From NCBI GenBank assembly GCA_024403455.1, contig JAKSRR010000019.1, forward strand, positions 1 to 58,482: a stretch of 58,482 bases of DNA. Direction: 5' to 3'. Shown here piece by piece: positions 8,501 to 17,164 of this stretch. This stretch comes from Lachnospiraceae bacterium. Lineage in GTDB: Bacteria > Bacillota > Clostridia > Lachnospirales > Lachnospiraceae. The notes beneath the pieces were generated by a model. That model had not been told where the DNA came from, did not search any database, and was given only the letters and a program-made list of their open reading frames with translations. The stretch's first letter is position 1, and each line of letters starts with the position of its first letter. Both the position numbers and the translations under genes were made by a program.

Positions 8501-9716
8501 GCATTAGTCCTGCTCCCTGTAACTTTTTTGTATGATAAAGCTTTTCTTTTCTCACAAACTGTCCACGAACTTTTCCGTCTTTCTCTTCTTTCTCAACAAA
8601 CTCATATAATACCTGTGTCTTAATTTGTCCTTCTTCGTATCCCAGCACTTCTACTATTTGAAGCATTTTTCTGCTTTTATCGCGAAGTCTCCCAAGATGA
8701 ACAATAATATCTATTCCACTTGCAAGCTGCGACCGGATTGCTGGAAGCGGAAGCTCCATACCCATCAGAATCATCGTTTCTAATCTGGCCAGCATGTCTG
8801 CAGCACTATTTGCATGACCCGTGGACAGAGAGCCGTCATGCCCCGTATTCATTGCCTGCACCATATCAATTGCCTCTGCCCCTCTAACTTCTCCGACGAT
8901 CAGTCTATCAGGACGCATTCGTAGAGAGGACTTTATAAGATCTCGTATTGTAATTTCTTTACATCCCTCTACGTTTGCGTTTCTTGTTTCTAGACGCACT
9001 AAATTTTCTACACCAATAATTTGCAGTTCTGCACTGTCTTCAATCGTAATAATACGTTCGTCTTTTGGAATAAAATCCGAAAGGGCATTTAAGAATGTGG
9101 TCTTTCCTGAACCAGTACCACCCGAAATAAAAATATTGTAACCTGCAACAACCAACTTACGCAGAAATTCCATCACTTCTTCATCTAGTGCACCAAATCC
9201 TATAAGGTCACTCATAACAAAGGGACGTTCTGGAAATCTTCTAATAGTAACAATGGGTCCATTTAGAGCTACCGGCGCAAGAACAACATTCACTCTTGAC
9301 CCGTTTTCTAATCTGGCATCTACAATGGGAGATGATTCATTAACACTTCTGTTACACTTGGCCACTATTTGCTGTATGACATCATTTAGCTTTTCTGTGG
9401 ATTCAAAATGTTTCTCCCACTGATAAAGCTGTCCTCCTCTTTCGATGAAGATATGATCTTTTCCATTGATCATTATTTCCGTAACTTTAGGATCTTCCGT
9501 TAGTTCTTCTAGGATATCCAGCTTACGAATAGCATAGAACAGTTCCTTAGAAAGTCGCATTTTGTCTTCTAAAGAAATGAAACATTCCTTACTTTTTTCT
9601 ATTACGGTTCGATCTATAAGTTCCCGAATCTCATCATCTTCCGTTTCCCCTGCCAGATCTATCTTTGTGATGATTTCTTCTTTTAATGTTTGTCGTAGCC
9701 AATCATACTTCTCCAC
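8490..9716 (-). CDS. tadA: TadA/CpaF pilus assembly ATPase
   Basis: 408-residue hexameric secretion ATPase of the CpaF/TadA class that powers Flp pilus assembly. Visible motifs: Walker A GGTGSGKTTFLNALSDFIP, the Asp box with ITIEDSAELQI, Walker B in RPDRLIVGEVRGAEA, and the His box MNTGHDGSLSTGHANS. The N-terminal domain contains VTEIMINGKDHIFIERGG, typical of the family. Length is normal. Translation starts at GTG (9716), placed just after AGGAGGAAGTGA, and overlaps the end of the TadZ-like gene by 14 nt, indicating tight coupling. It is the most conserved component of the locus. Confidence 0.95.
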   Translation of the reverse strand: MEKYDWLRQTLKEEIITKIDLAGETEDDEIRELIDRTVIEKSKECFISLEDKMRLSKELFYAIRKLDILEELTEDPKVTEIMINGKDHIFIERGGQLYQWEKHFESTEKLNDVIQQIVAKCNRSVNESSPIVDARLENGSRVNVVLAPVALNGPIVTIRRFPERPFVMSDLIGFGALDEEVMEFLRKLVVAGYNIFISGGTGSGKTTFLNALSDFIPKDERIITIEDSAELQIIGVENLVRLETRNANVEGCKEITIRDLIKSSLRMRPDRLIVGEVRGAEAIDMVQAMNTGHDGSLSTGHANSAADMLARLETMILMGMELPLPAIRSQLASGIDIIVHLGRLRDKSRKMLQIVEVLGYEEGQIKTQVLYEFVEKEEKDGKVRGQFVRKEKLYHTKKLQGAGLMHEI

Positions 9717-10722
9717 TCACTTCCTCCTCTACCAGTTCTCTGACATAACCACAAAGGGCGCTGCCATATAGATCTTTTAACTCTGGAAGTGTTCCATTTA
9801 TATTTGGTACGCCAGCAAAACAGATATGATCTAATACGTCTTCATAATTCATTTCTTTTAGTAATCGGGAAAACTGCTCGATTTTTCCCTTGCTGTCTTT
9901 GTCATAATCCGTCATACAAATGGTCTTGTCACAGTCTCTTAAAAAGGAAAATAGTCCTTGCATGATTTCCCCTGTATCAACCAGTATATAATCATATTTT
10001 CTGGCACCCTTAATAATATTAAAGAGCTTTTTCCAGTCTGCTTCCGGAACTGCCATGAGATCTATATAGGATTCGGCCGGTGGTATATAATCTACCCCTG
10101 CCATATTACGCAGCATACTTTCCAAGTGGCTCATGGTTTTTTCTTCGTCACTCTTCATGTAATAAAGTAAGTCTGATAAGTTCTTTTCTCCCTTTTCTGT
10201 TAGCAACTCCTCCCCTGCATAAGGCTCTAGATTTACATATAGAACCTTATGCTTTTTTGCGAGGATTTGTCCAACAAGGAGAGAGATTTTCGTTTGCATG
10301 ATTCGTTTTACCGGTGAGTAGAATCCAAGCAGTATCCCTTCATGACTTCCTTTTGTAAAGGCTGGTTGGGAAGCTTCTTCTGCGTAGATTCGAAGCAGTT
10401 CTCTTCGAATAGCATCCGCAGACTGATACTTTAATACATAAGGAACTTCTTTTTCAAAAGTACGTTCACTTTCTCTTGTCGCAAGTATCGCAAGTGCTTC
10501 CCCCTTCTTTCTCTTGAAAAGTTCTTCCCGGGATTTCTCATAGGAGGATTCGGAAAGAATAACCATTTCAAATGTATTCTTTAACATCCCCGTCAGAAGA
10601 TTCTTTTCATCATGAAAGATGCAGATCTGAAAAGGAAAAGAGTCTCCTGACTCATAATATTCCCGCAGTCTATCTACATACACTTCTTCTCTGTCACACA
10701 ATGCAACCAATCTCTTCTTCAA
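9703..10722 (-). CDS. TadZ/CpaE-like protein with lost P-loop lysine
   Basis: 339-residue protein in the TadZ position before tadA. It has a receiver-like N-terminal half (about 1-120) and a MinD/ParA-type ATPase half (about 128-339). The Walker B-like strand YDYILVDTGEI is intact, but the P-loop is not: at 136-147 the usual SPVxRxGKT pattern reads SPVKRIMQTKIS, so the GK pair is absent. TadZ proteins act as polar hubs for tad machines; this one is unlikely to hydrolyse ATP in the usual way and may be a structural hub. Its stop overlaps the tadA start; its start overlaps the end of the prepilin peptidase gene by 4 nt. Confidence 0.75.
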   Translation of the reverse strand: MKKRLVALCDREEVYVDRLREYYESGDSFPFQICIFHDEKNLLTGMLKNTFEMVILSESSYEKSREELFKRKKGEALAILATRESERTFEKEVPYVLKYQSADAIRRELLRIYAEEASQPAFTKGSHEGILLGFYSPVKRIMQTKISLLVGQILAKKHKVLYVNLEPYAGEELLTEKGEKNLSDLLYYMKSDEEKTMSHLESMLRNMAGVDYIPPAESYIDLMAVPEADWKKLFNIIKGARKYDYILVDTGEIMQGLFSFLRDCDKTICMTDYDKDSKGKIEQFSRLLKEMNYEDVLDHICFAGVPNINGTLPELKDLYGSALCGYVRELVEEEVSGEV

Positions 10723-11234
10723 AATATCCCTCCCTTGCTAATTAGTACCGCTGTCAGTATGGGAATGGAAAAATGTATTCTATTTCTCGTTTTCCTTTGT
10801 GACAACTCTTTCAAATGTCTTAATTTTGTAGGTGTATTCTTATTAAATTGTATTTGTGAATTTCTTTTTCCTCCTTTCTCTACAAGTCTATAGATCTGAA
10901 TTACGACGACTTTCATAAGGCCTAGAATAGCTCCCACTACCATGGAAACTATCAGAATCTCGTAGGTTGCTTTCCTGCCTTCAAATACAGCAATCACAGC
11001 AAACAGTTTTACATCTCCTGCACCAAGTGCTTTCATAAGGTACAGCAAAAATAAGCTAATGCAAATAATCAGGGAATTTACGATGGCAGAGAATGCCACT
11101 TTGGGACCGCCAAGAACAGCGGTTCCTAATAGTCCCGAGAGGAGACTTGCTAGAATAAAAAAATTCGGAATCCTGTATGTACGTAAATCCAAGATTACTG
11201 CACCTACAAGAATTCCCATCAATAGTACCGTCAT
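10719..11234 (-). CDS. Prepilin peptidase TadV/CpaA, A24 family
   Basis: First gene of the tad operon. A 171-residue polytopic aspartic peptidase with both catalytic Asp regions: VILDLRTYRIPN near the N-terminus and the canonical GAGDVKLFAVI in the middle. It should cleave Flp and TadE-type leaders on the cytosolic face. The C-terminus has a basic, poorly conserved extension of about 45 residues ending in a short hydrophobic stretch. I choose the second in-frame ATG (MTVLLMG) because GGAGG lies 5 nt upstream; the first Met, four codons earlier, sits within that ribosome site. The stop overlaps the next start by 4 nt. Confidence 0.85.
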   Translation of the reverse strand: MTVLLMGILVGAVILDLRTYRIPNFFILASLLSGLLGTAVLGGPKVAFSAIVNSLIICISLFLLYLMKALGAGDVKLFAVIAVFEGRKATYEILIVSMVVGAILGLMKVVVIQIYRLVEKGGKRNSQIQFNKNTPTKLRHLKELSQRKTRNRIHFSIPILTAVLISKGGIF

Positions 11235-11405
11235 CTGTCCCTCCATTCTTTATCCAGTCCCCATTGTGGCAAAACACAAAAAAGGGTACTAAAAGCACCT
11301 AGGACAGTTCCCGCAAATTGTCATTGGGTAAACCTTCACTTCCCGATAAAGGAAGCGACAGAATTAAGACTTTTGACTCGCCAGCTTACGCTGCGTCGTG
11401 CTGAT

Positions 11406-11434
11406 ATAGTAACAAATGTTTTTTCAAATTGCAA
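11406..11434 (-). promoter_or_regulatory. Putative tad operon promoter
   Basis: On the minus strand, TTGCAA (11429-11434) and TACTAT (11406-11411) are separated by exactly 17 nt. This is the best pair in the 228-nt gap before the first tad gene. The implied leader is about 165 nt and includes small inverted repeats (CAGC/GCTG near 11390; CTTCC/GGAAG near 11345). No known riboswitch consensus was recognised in it. Confidence 0.4.
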
Positions 11435-11462
11435 GTATTATTTTTAAAAAATATAATTTCAA

Positions 11463-13766
11463 TTACATCGGCGCAGAATAGATTATCTGCATCTTTCCTT
11501 CCAGCTTTGTTCCCATAAGGCCAGCAGGTATAAGGAAATGGGTTCCTTTCTGTACCATAGTTCCATTTACAAAGCCTTCTCCCTCTATGATACTGCACAT
11601 CATAAAGTCATAGGGATTATCTAGAATGTAAGAACCATTTAACGGAAGACTCCAAATCTTATAGAGATCTGTCTCTATAATCTCTACATTCACATTTTCT
11701 GTCTGGTCCACATGCGTAATCTGCTCATTTCCCCACGCATCGGGCGTCTTAATAACATCCAGACTTTGTTTTAAATGTAGCTGTCTGGGTTTTCCATCGG
11801 ACAAACGATCATAGTCATAAACGCGATAGGTAACATCACTGGACTGCTGGGTTTCTAAAATCAAGAATCCACCTTTGATAGCATGTAATGTTCCAGGATC
11901 AATCTGCAGGAAGTCTCCCTTCTTAACGGGAACTTCATTACAAAGATCACTAAATCTTCCTTCTGCAATCATCTGCTCTAACTCTGCATGATCCTTCGCA
12001 CGATTTCCAACAATAAGACTGGCATTCTCCGGGCAGTCTAATACATACCAGCATTCCTTCTTACCATAGCTGTTCTCATATTTTTTTGCATATACATCAT
12101 CGGGATGAACTTGGATAGAAAGATCATCCTTTGCATCAATTATTTTTAGAAGCAGGGGAAACGTTTCTTCTTTGCGGTTGCCAAACAGATGCTTTTCATT
12201 TTTCCATAAATCAGACAGCGTTCTGCCTGCATAGGTTCCATTAAGCACTTCATTGTCCGCTTCCGGATGTGCAGAAATGGCCCAGCATTCGCCGATTCCA
12301 CTCTCCTTAGTTGCTTCATATCCCCACTCTTTAATTAATCTATCACCACCCCAAATGCGTTCCTTACACTGCGGTTTAATAAACAGTACCATCTTGTCAC
12401 CTCGATTAATAGATAAATTTGCACCATTACTTTCCATTGTTTTTTTGTACCAAAAGGCTGAATCCTTTGCCGTTCTTCTCTGGGTCGTAAAATCTACATG
12501 AACAATACCAAAGCGTTCGGAATATCCCTTTTCCCACTCAAAATTATCAAGGAAGGTCCAAAGGAAATATCCTCTTATATCTACACCTTCATCACTCGCT
12601 TTTTGTAATGCAGAAAGATATCTGTCTAAAAAGTGAATTCTTTCCGGATCATGAACGCAGCCATCTTCGCTGACTACATCTGCACAGGAGCAACCATTCT
12701 CTGTAATATAAAGAGGCATCTTATACTTTTCATATAAAAATTTAACACCCCAATATAAGCACTCTGGTGTCACAGGCCATTTTGCGGCAGTCACGGGAAA
12801 ACCATCCACATGAGAAATGCCAACCGGCTTTCCATCCTCACCCATTCGGATGGGATAACCATTGTAAATATTCTGTCCCATGAAATCTATTGGCTGATGG
12901 ATTAATTCCATATCTCCCGGCTTAATCTCTGGCAGGAAATCCTTGAATTTTTCCAAACCTTCTTGGGGATATTCGCCTAAAAATACCGGATCCGAAAACC
13001 AAGATACATTCCAGGTACAATTCTCTAACGGATGATAGAATCCAAGATAAAACTGTCTCGCTGCTTCAATATCTGCGGGATCATTGGTGCTGGGACATGC
13101 TACACTGCAGGTAGGTGCATAACCAATCTGTATTTTCTTCCCCGCATACTTTCGTAGATTAATAACAGCCTGTCCATGTGCCATTAAGGCATGATGTGCA
13201 ATAGTAAATACATCCTTATGAGGAAGCTTATATCCCGGTGCATGACAACCCACTAGGTTTCCCAGACCCACAAAGCATTCCGGCTCATTTAATGTAATAA
13301 AATAGTCACTTAGATCTGCAAAGTTTTCTGCAACTACCTTTGCATATTCACCAAACCATTCCACTGACTTAGGATTCAGCCAACCACCCTGGTCCTGTAA
13401 TGCCTGAGGAAGCTCCCAATGAAACATTGTTATATAAGGAGTAATGCCATTATGCAGCATCTCCTGAATCATGTCTCTATAAAGTGCTATTCCTTTTTCG
13501 TTGATTCTGCCAACACCTTCCGGAAGAATTCGTGACCAGTTTAAAGAAAAGCGATATGCTTTCACTCCTAATAATCGCATCAACTTATAATCTTCTTTAT
13601 AGCGATGCATATGATCGGCAGAAATAATTGCATTCTGCTTATCTCTGATTTTCCCCTCTTCACAAAAGGTATCCCAGATACATTTTCCTCTGCCGTCCTC
13701 TGGATCCGTACCCTCTATCTGATAAGCACTGGAAGCGACACCCCACGCAAAATCATCACGAAACAT
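11463..13766 (-). CDS. GH1 beta-glucosidase fused to mannose-6-phosphate isomerase
   Basis: One 767-residue frame joins two complete enzymes. Residues 1-458 are a GH1 glycosidase (QIEG start, acid/base in ITLNEPECF, nucleophile in LYITENGCS, WTFLDNFEW near the end). Residues 459-767 are a class I phosphomannose isomerase (KERIWGGDRL, metal ligands in SIQVHPDD, DPGTLHAI, then QQSSDVTYRVYDYDR). Each part has normal family length. The joint keeps an AGGTG ribosome site and the ATG of MVLFIKPQ (12390-12392), so ManA may also be made alone. Joint action on beta-linked sugars or mannosides entering as phosphates is inference. GGAG precedes the first ATG. It follows the kinase and a tiny membrane gene. 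Confidence 0.88.
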   Translation of the reverse strand: MFRDDFAWGVASSAYQIEGTDPEDGRGKCIWDTFCEEGKIRDKQNAIISADHMHRYKEDYKLMRLLGVKAYRFSLNWSRILPEGVGRINEKGIALYRDMIQEMLHNGITPYITMFHWELPQALQDQGGWLNPKSVEWFGEYAKVVAENFADLSDYFITLNEPECFVGLGNLVGCHAPGYKLPHKDVFTIAHHALMAHGQAVINLRKYAGKKIQIGYAPTCSVACPSTNDPADIEAARQFYLGFYHPLENCTWNVSWFSDPVFLGEYPQEGLEKFKDFLPEIKPGDMELIHQPIDFMGQNIYNGYPIRMGEDGKPVGISHVDGFPVTAAKWPVTPECLYWGVKFLYEKYKMPLYITENGCSCADVVSEDGCVHDPERIHFLDRYLSALQKASDEGVDIRGYFLWTFLDNFEWEKGYSERFGIVHVDFTTQRRTAKDSAFWYKKTMESNGANLSINRGDKMVLFIKPQCKERIWGGDRLIKEWGYEATKESGIGECWAISAHPEADNEVLNGTYAGRTLSDLWKNEKHLFGNRKEETFPLLLKIIDAKDDLSIQVHPDDVYAKKYENSYGKKECWYVLDCPENASLIVGNRAKDHAELEQMIAEGRFSDLCNEVPVKKGDFLQIDPGTLHAIKGGFLILETQQSSDVTYRVYDYDRLSDGKPRQLHLKQSLDVIKTPDAWGNEQITHVDQTENVNVEIIETDLYKIWSLPLNGSYILDNPYDFMMCSIIEGEGFVNGTMVQKGTHFLIPAGLMGTKLEGKMQIIYSAPM

Positions 13767-13784
13767 TTACTCTCTCCGTTTCAA

Positions 13785-13922
13785 TTAGATGTTCGTCTTC
13801 TGTATTTTCTCAATACACTTTTTTCTGTTCTTATTACGATTCCCAAGAATTACAAACATAATTACTAAAAATATAATGGTGCCGGCAATGCCACCAAAGA
13901 ACATCATCTTTCCTACGGTCAT
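13785..13922 (-). CDS. 45-residue single-pass membrane peptide
   Basis: Small gene found by reading the gap between the kinase and the GH1-ManA gene. ATG at 13922 follows AGGAGGACAGGCATA, a strong ribosome site. The product starts MTVGKMMFFGG, has one hydrophobic helix (about residues 8-27) and a basic cytosolic tail rich in Lys/Arg/Asn. It starts 15 nt after the kinase stop and ends 18 nt before the GH1-ManA ATG, so the three look co-transcribed. No family is recognised. Confidence 0.65.
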   Translation of the reverse strand: MTVGKMMFFGGIAGTIIFLVIMFVILGNRNKNRKKCIEKIQKTNI

Positions 13923-13937
13923 TATGCCTGTCCTCCT

Positions 13938-15983
13938 TTAATAGCCTTTATTCTGTAAATCCTGATAGTAAGGTAAAACTTCCAGGAAGTACGCATCTGC
14001 ATCTTTTCGAATATCATCTTGCTCCATCAGCTGAACAATACGATCATAATTCTGCTGATAACCATCATAGTTACCCTGATAAATATTCAATAGGAAAAGC
14101 TTACAATACACTCTATAGTCTTCTCCATAATTTTCCAGCATGGATAATAATTCGGTCTGTGCAGCCACAAAATCTTCCAGCTTCATGGAAAGCACTGCTA
14201 TATTCATGTGAGTCTGGAAGGTTGCTTTTCCAAGAGAAACAATCTGGCGCTGAGCATCTAGAAATTCTCTTGTATGATCACTTTCCATACTACCATACAC
14301 AATAGAAAGCTGCTCTAATACAGAAACTTTATACTGCTCTTCCACCTGGTTGACGGCTTCCTGCAAAATCCTTGCTTTCTCAAGTCGTGCTTCCTCTGTA
14401 TCACCAAGACATTTTGCCCAGTTTACGTATGCTCTATATTTGGTGTAGGCGTCCTTCGTTTCAGAGATACACTCACGAAAATCACTTTCTGCTTCTGACA
14501 AATTTCCTCGTCTTCCGGCAATCTCACCTTTTGCAAGATAGACAATATCTCCCGCAACATAATGATTGATAGCTTCTGCTAATATACGGTCTGCCTCGGT
14601 AAGATCTCCATTTTGCGCTAGTGCAATCGCATAGTAGATATAATAATCGCCTACCGTATCATTCTCTTCAATAGCTTTCTTATAATAATTTAATGCCTTT
14701 TGTGTGTCAGGTATTGCTATTTCCATAAGCGCATTTGCGTCTAAGAAATATAACTTTGCGCGATCACTCGGAATCTCAAAAGAAGGTATATCTAATGTAT
14801 CTAAATACTCGGCCAATTCTGCATACAGTCCTTGGTTATAAAGTATCGTTGCCTTCTGCTCATAAGCCAGAAAACGATCTTCATCCATGGACAAGGCTTC
14901 CTCATAGAGCTCTTCAAATCGATCATAAGCGCCTGCCGATGCAGCTTCTTCCATTTGTCCTACAACAGCCTCATAGGCTTCTTGGTTTTCTTTCTGCATT
15001 CTCCAAAAACCATTCACACCTACATAGGCGCAGATAGCTGCACATAATCCGCATAATGCAGCAGAAAGGCGCTGTCTGAAAACAAGTGCTTTGTATCTCT
15101 TATCCGTCTTTGCGAGATTAACAGCCGCATCTAAAAATTCTTCCGCTTTTTGGAAACGATTCTCCTTTTGAATCTGCATGCACTTATCAACGACATGCTT
15201 AAGTCCTTCTGAACATCCTGTACACAGCTGTTCCACCGGTACAATTTGACTAAAATCTTTATCCGGTTTTTTTCCTGTTAATAAACTATATAGAAAGGCA
15301 CCCGTACTATAAAAATCGGACCGTTCATCCATAGACACGGTAATAGAATCCTTTAACCCTTTTATAGGAGAAACTCCCCTCTCATCAACATAGCGTTCAG
15401 GATGTAAGAATACCTCCGGTCCACCATGCTGCATGACATAGGTCTGTGCTTGTGCAATTAATTCCACCTGCTCCGGCGGTGCATATCCAGGGGTATATCC
15501 CATATTCAAATCAATGGAATCATTCTGTAACTGAGAAATATTAAAATCAATCAGACAAATATTATCATCTGGAGTGAGCATAATGTTGGCAGGCTTAATA
15601 TCACCATGCACAATGGCTGGTTTCTGGTTATGCAGATAGGTAAGAACCTTACCCATTTGAGATGCATACTTTTCTACCTGCGCCTGTGTAAACTGAACAC
15701 CTCTTTTTAATAGTGACTCAAAGGATTCGCCTGGGATGTAGTCCATTACTGTAAAGATTTGCCCCTGCTCTTCCAGAAAGTCCAAAACAACCGGTAAATA
15801 TTCATGATGAAGATTCTTTAATATATTTAACTCCGAACGAATATCAACCTGGTTTTGTATCTCTGTATGAATTCTTTTTAAGACAACCCATTTCTGCATA
15901 CGAACATGAAATGCCTTAAATACCGTTCCGCCTCCACCGGCTCCAATTTGCTCAATATTTGTATATGTTGACTCGATGCTCAT
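13938..15983 (-). CDS. Membrane Ser/Thr protein kinase with C-terminal TPR region
   Basis: 681-residue Hanks-type kinase. Cytosolic kinase domain (about 8-280): Gly-rich loop IGAGGGGTVF, ATP-binding Lys36 (VVLKRI), catalytic loop HGDIKPANIM (Asp128), metal-binding Asp146 in DFN instead of DFG, and APPEQ. The catalytic loop has HGD where most kinases have HRD. A transmembrane helix follows (about 302-322), then a ~350-residue extracytoplasmic part built of TPR-like helical pairs, with no PASTA repeats. It may sense cell-surface protein complexes (inference). I start at the ATG 7 nt after AGGA; a GTG lies one codon upstream. It leads an operon with the 45-aa peptide and the GH1-ManA gene. Confidence 0.85.
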   Translation of the reverse strand: MSIESTYTNIEQIGAGGGGTVFKAFHVRMQKWVVLKRIHTEIQNQVDIRSELNILKNLHHEYLPVVLDFLEEQGQIFTVMDYIPGESFESLLKRGVQFTQAQVEKYASQMGKVLTYLHNQKPAIVHGDIKPANIMLTPDDNICLIDFNISQLQNDSIDLNMGYTPGYAPPEQVELIAQAQTYVMQHGGPEVFLHPERYVDERGVSPIKGLKDSITVSMDERSDFYSTGAFLYSLLTGKKPDKDFSQIVPVEQLCTGCSEGLKHVVDKCMQIQKENRFQKAEEFLDAAVNLAKTDKRYKALVFRQRLSAALCGLCAAICAYVGVNGFWRMQKENQEAYEAVVGQMEEAASAGAYDRFEELYEEALSMDEDRFLAYEQKATILYNQGLYAELAEYLDTLDIPSFEIPSDRAKLYFLDANALMEIAIPDTQKALNYYKKAIEENDTVGDYYIYYAIALAQNGDLTEADRILAEAINHYVAGDIVYLAKGEIAGRRGNLSEAESDFRECISETKDAYTKYRAYVNWAKCLGDTEEARLEKARILQEAVNQVEEQYKVSVLEQLSIVYGSMESDHTREFLDAQRQIVSLGKATFQTHMNIAVLSMKLEDFVAAQTELLSMLENYGEDYRVYCKLFLLNIYQGNYDGYQQNYDRIVQLMEQDDIRKDADAYFLEVLPYYQDLQNKGY

Positions 15984-16054
15984 CACTGTGTCCTGTTAAT
16001 ACTTTCTGTTTATTATTCTATCACCATTATTTTTTATGCATTACCACTATTTTT

Positions 16055-17098
16055 CTACATTTGTACATCTAAGATTTGTTCTAATAGAATCACATTTTCT
16101 GCTGAATTCTCCAGTTCTCTGGAATATTTATAAAGGATTTTTGCCTGTTCCTCTATCGTTAATGCCTTTCCCTTTTCCTGGAATGCCGCCACCCATAAGA
16201 GCTTAATCATATATGTGTTGTAAATAGCCTGGGCAGACATGGCGTAAACATAATCATCATAAACAGCACCGCACATATACGTGAAGAGAAAATAATATAG
16301 AAGATTCTCACACTGTCGTTGCCATGCAGGGTGTGCTGTATCAAAAGCTCTTACCATAGATTCCAAAGTAGCTTTGGAAAAGGGTCTGTCTTTTGGCCCA
16401 AACAGAATATGTCTGGATTTTTCCAAAAGCTGGGTCCAGGATGCCTGTAAAGGTTCTAATTCGAATAAAAACTGAAAGTATTCTTGACGAAGAAGGTCTT
16501 TCTTCTCAAACGCCTCTGCTTCATCGTCATATAAAGAGTACTGCTTGTTTTTCATATATTCCAGAATCTGATTACACTTCTCATCAAAAGACAATTCCGT
16601 GTTTTGTACGATGTCTAAAACATACTCCCTGCATAAAACCAGTGCGTCATATAACTCCTGGTCATAATCTTCATATAAACTTTCATCTTCCGGCGCATCA
16701 TCCTCTTCTTCGGTAAAAGATAAAAGCGTCTGCATGGTAAGTAACTCTTTTGCAGCCTCCGGGCAAGATACGGAAAGAGAATACTCTCTGACACCTTTAA
16801 ATTCTTCGATGTGTCTTGGATAGAGTCTGCAGGTATCACATAACATATCCTCTCCCTGCTGTAAGATCATATCACACAGGCCCCTGCTATTTAGAAAAGC
16901 GCAGTCTCCATTTGCTCTCTGGCAAAAACATGCTTCCGTATAATTAATGTTATCTTGAAAACTATCCTCTTTTACTGCCTGATATCTCTCTAATGCTTCT
17001 TCATCAATTTCGATTTCCCATCCACTACAACAGGTTGCCTCGCAGGCATCTGCAACGCAAATAAAATCTTTATATTTTTCCAAATATCTTCGAATCAT
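16055..17098 (-). CDS. fliB: FliB-like flagellin lysine N-methylase
   Basis: 347-residue Cys-rich protein resembling the FliB family, which methylates lysines of flagellin. The N-terminus shows the family Cys pattern DACEATCCSGWEIEIDEEALERY, followed by CFCQRANGDCAFL, LCDMILQQG and CDTCRLYPRHI; these Cys probably bind a metal or FeS cluster. The C-terminal half is helical. No flagellin gene lies in the window, and homologues occur widely in clostridia without neighbouring flagella genes, so the true substrate is unknown. Stands alone on the minus strand, separated from the PPK2 gene by a perfect hairpin. Confidence 0.75.
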   Translation of the reverse strand: MIRRYLEKYKDFICVADACEATCCSGWEIEIDEEALERYQAVKEDSFQDNINYTEACFCQRANGDCAFLNSRGLCDMILQQGEDMLCDTCRLYPRHIEEFKGVREYSLSVSCPEAAKELLTMQTLLSFTEEEDDAPEDESLYEDYDQELYDALVLCREYVLDIVQNTELSFDEKCNQILEYMKNKQYSLYDDEAEAFEKKDLLRQEYFQFLFELEPLQASWTQLLEKSRHILFGPKDRPFSKATLESMVRAFDTAHPAWQRQCENLLYYFLFTYMCGAVYDDYVYAMSAQAIYNTYMIKLLWVAAFQEKGKALTIEEQAKILYKYSRELENSAENVILLEQILDVQM

Positions 17099-17128
17099 AA
17101 ATAATCCTTTTAGGTATCTTCAGTATTT

Positions 17129-17150
17129 GAGCCCCTAATAAAAGGGGCTC
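17129..17150. terminator. Perfect hairpin between PPK2 and fliB-like genes
   Basis: GAGCCCCT and AGGGGCTC form an 8-bp perfect GC-rich stem with a 6-nt loop, in the 66-nt gap between the fliB-like start and the PPK2 stop. No T-run follows on either strand, so termination at this hairpin would be weak; RNA 3'-end protection of the PPK2 transcript is as likely. Confidence 0.4.
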
Positions 17151-17164
17151 GCTAATAGAAGACT

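Noticed and set aside
11247-11400. Riboswitch in the tad leader
   Set aside because: Small inverted repeats exist but none matches a class I know; reported only as part of the promoter entry.
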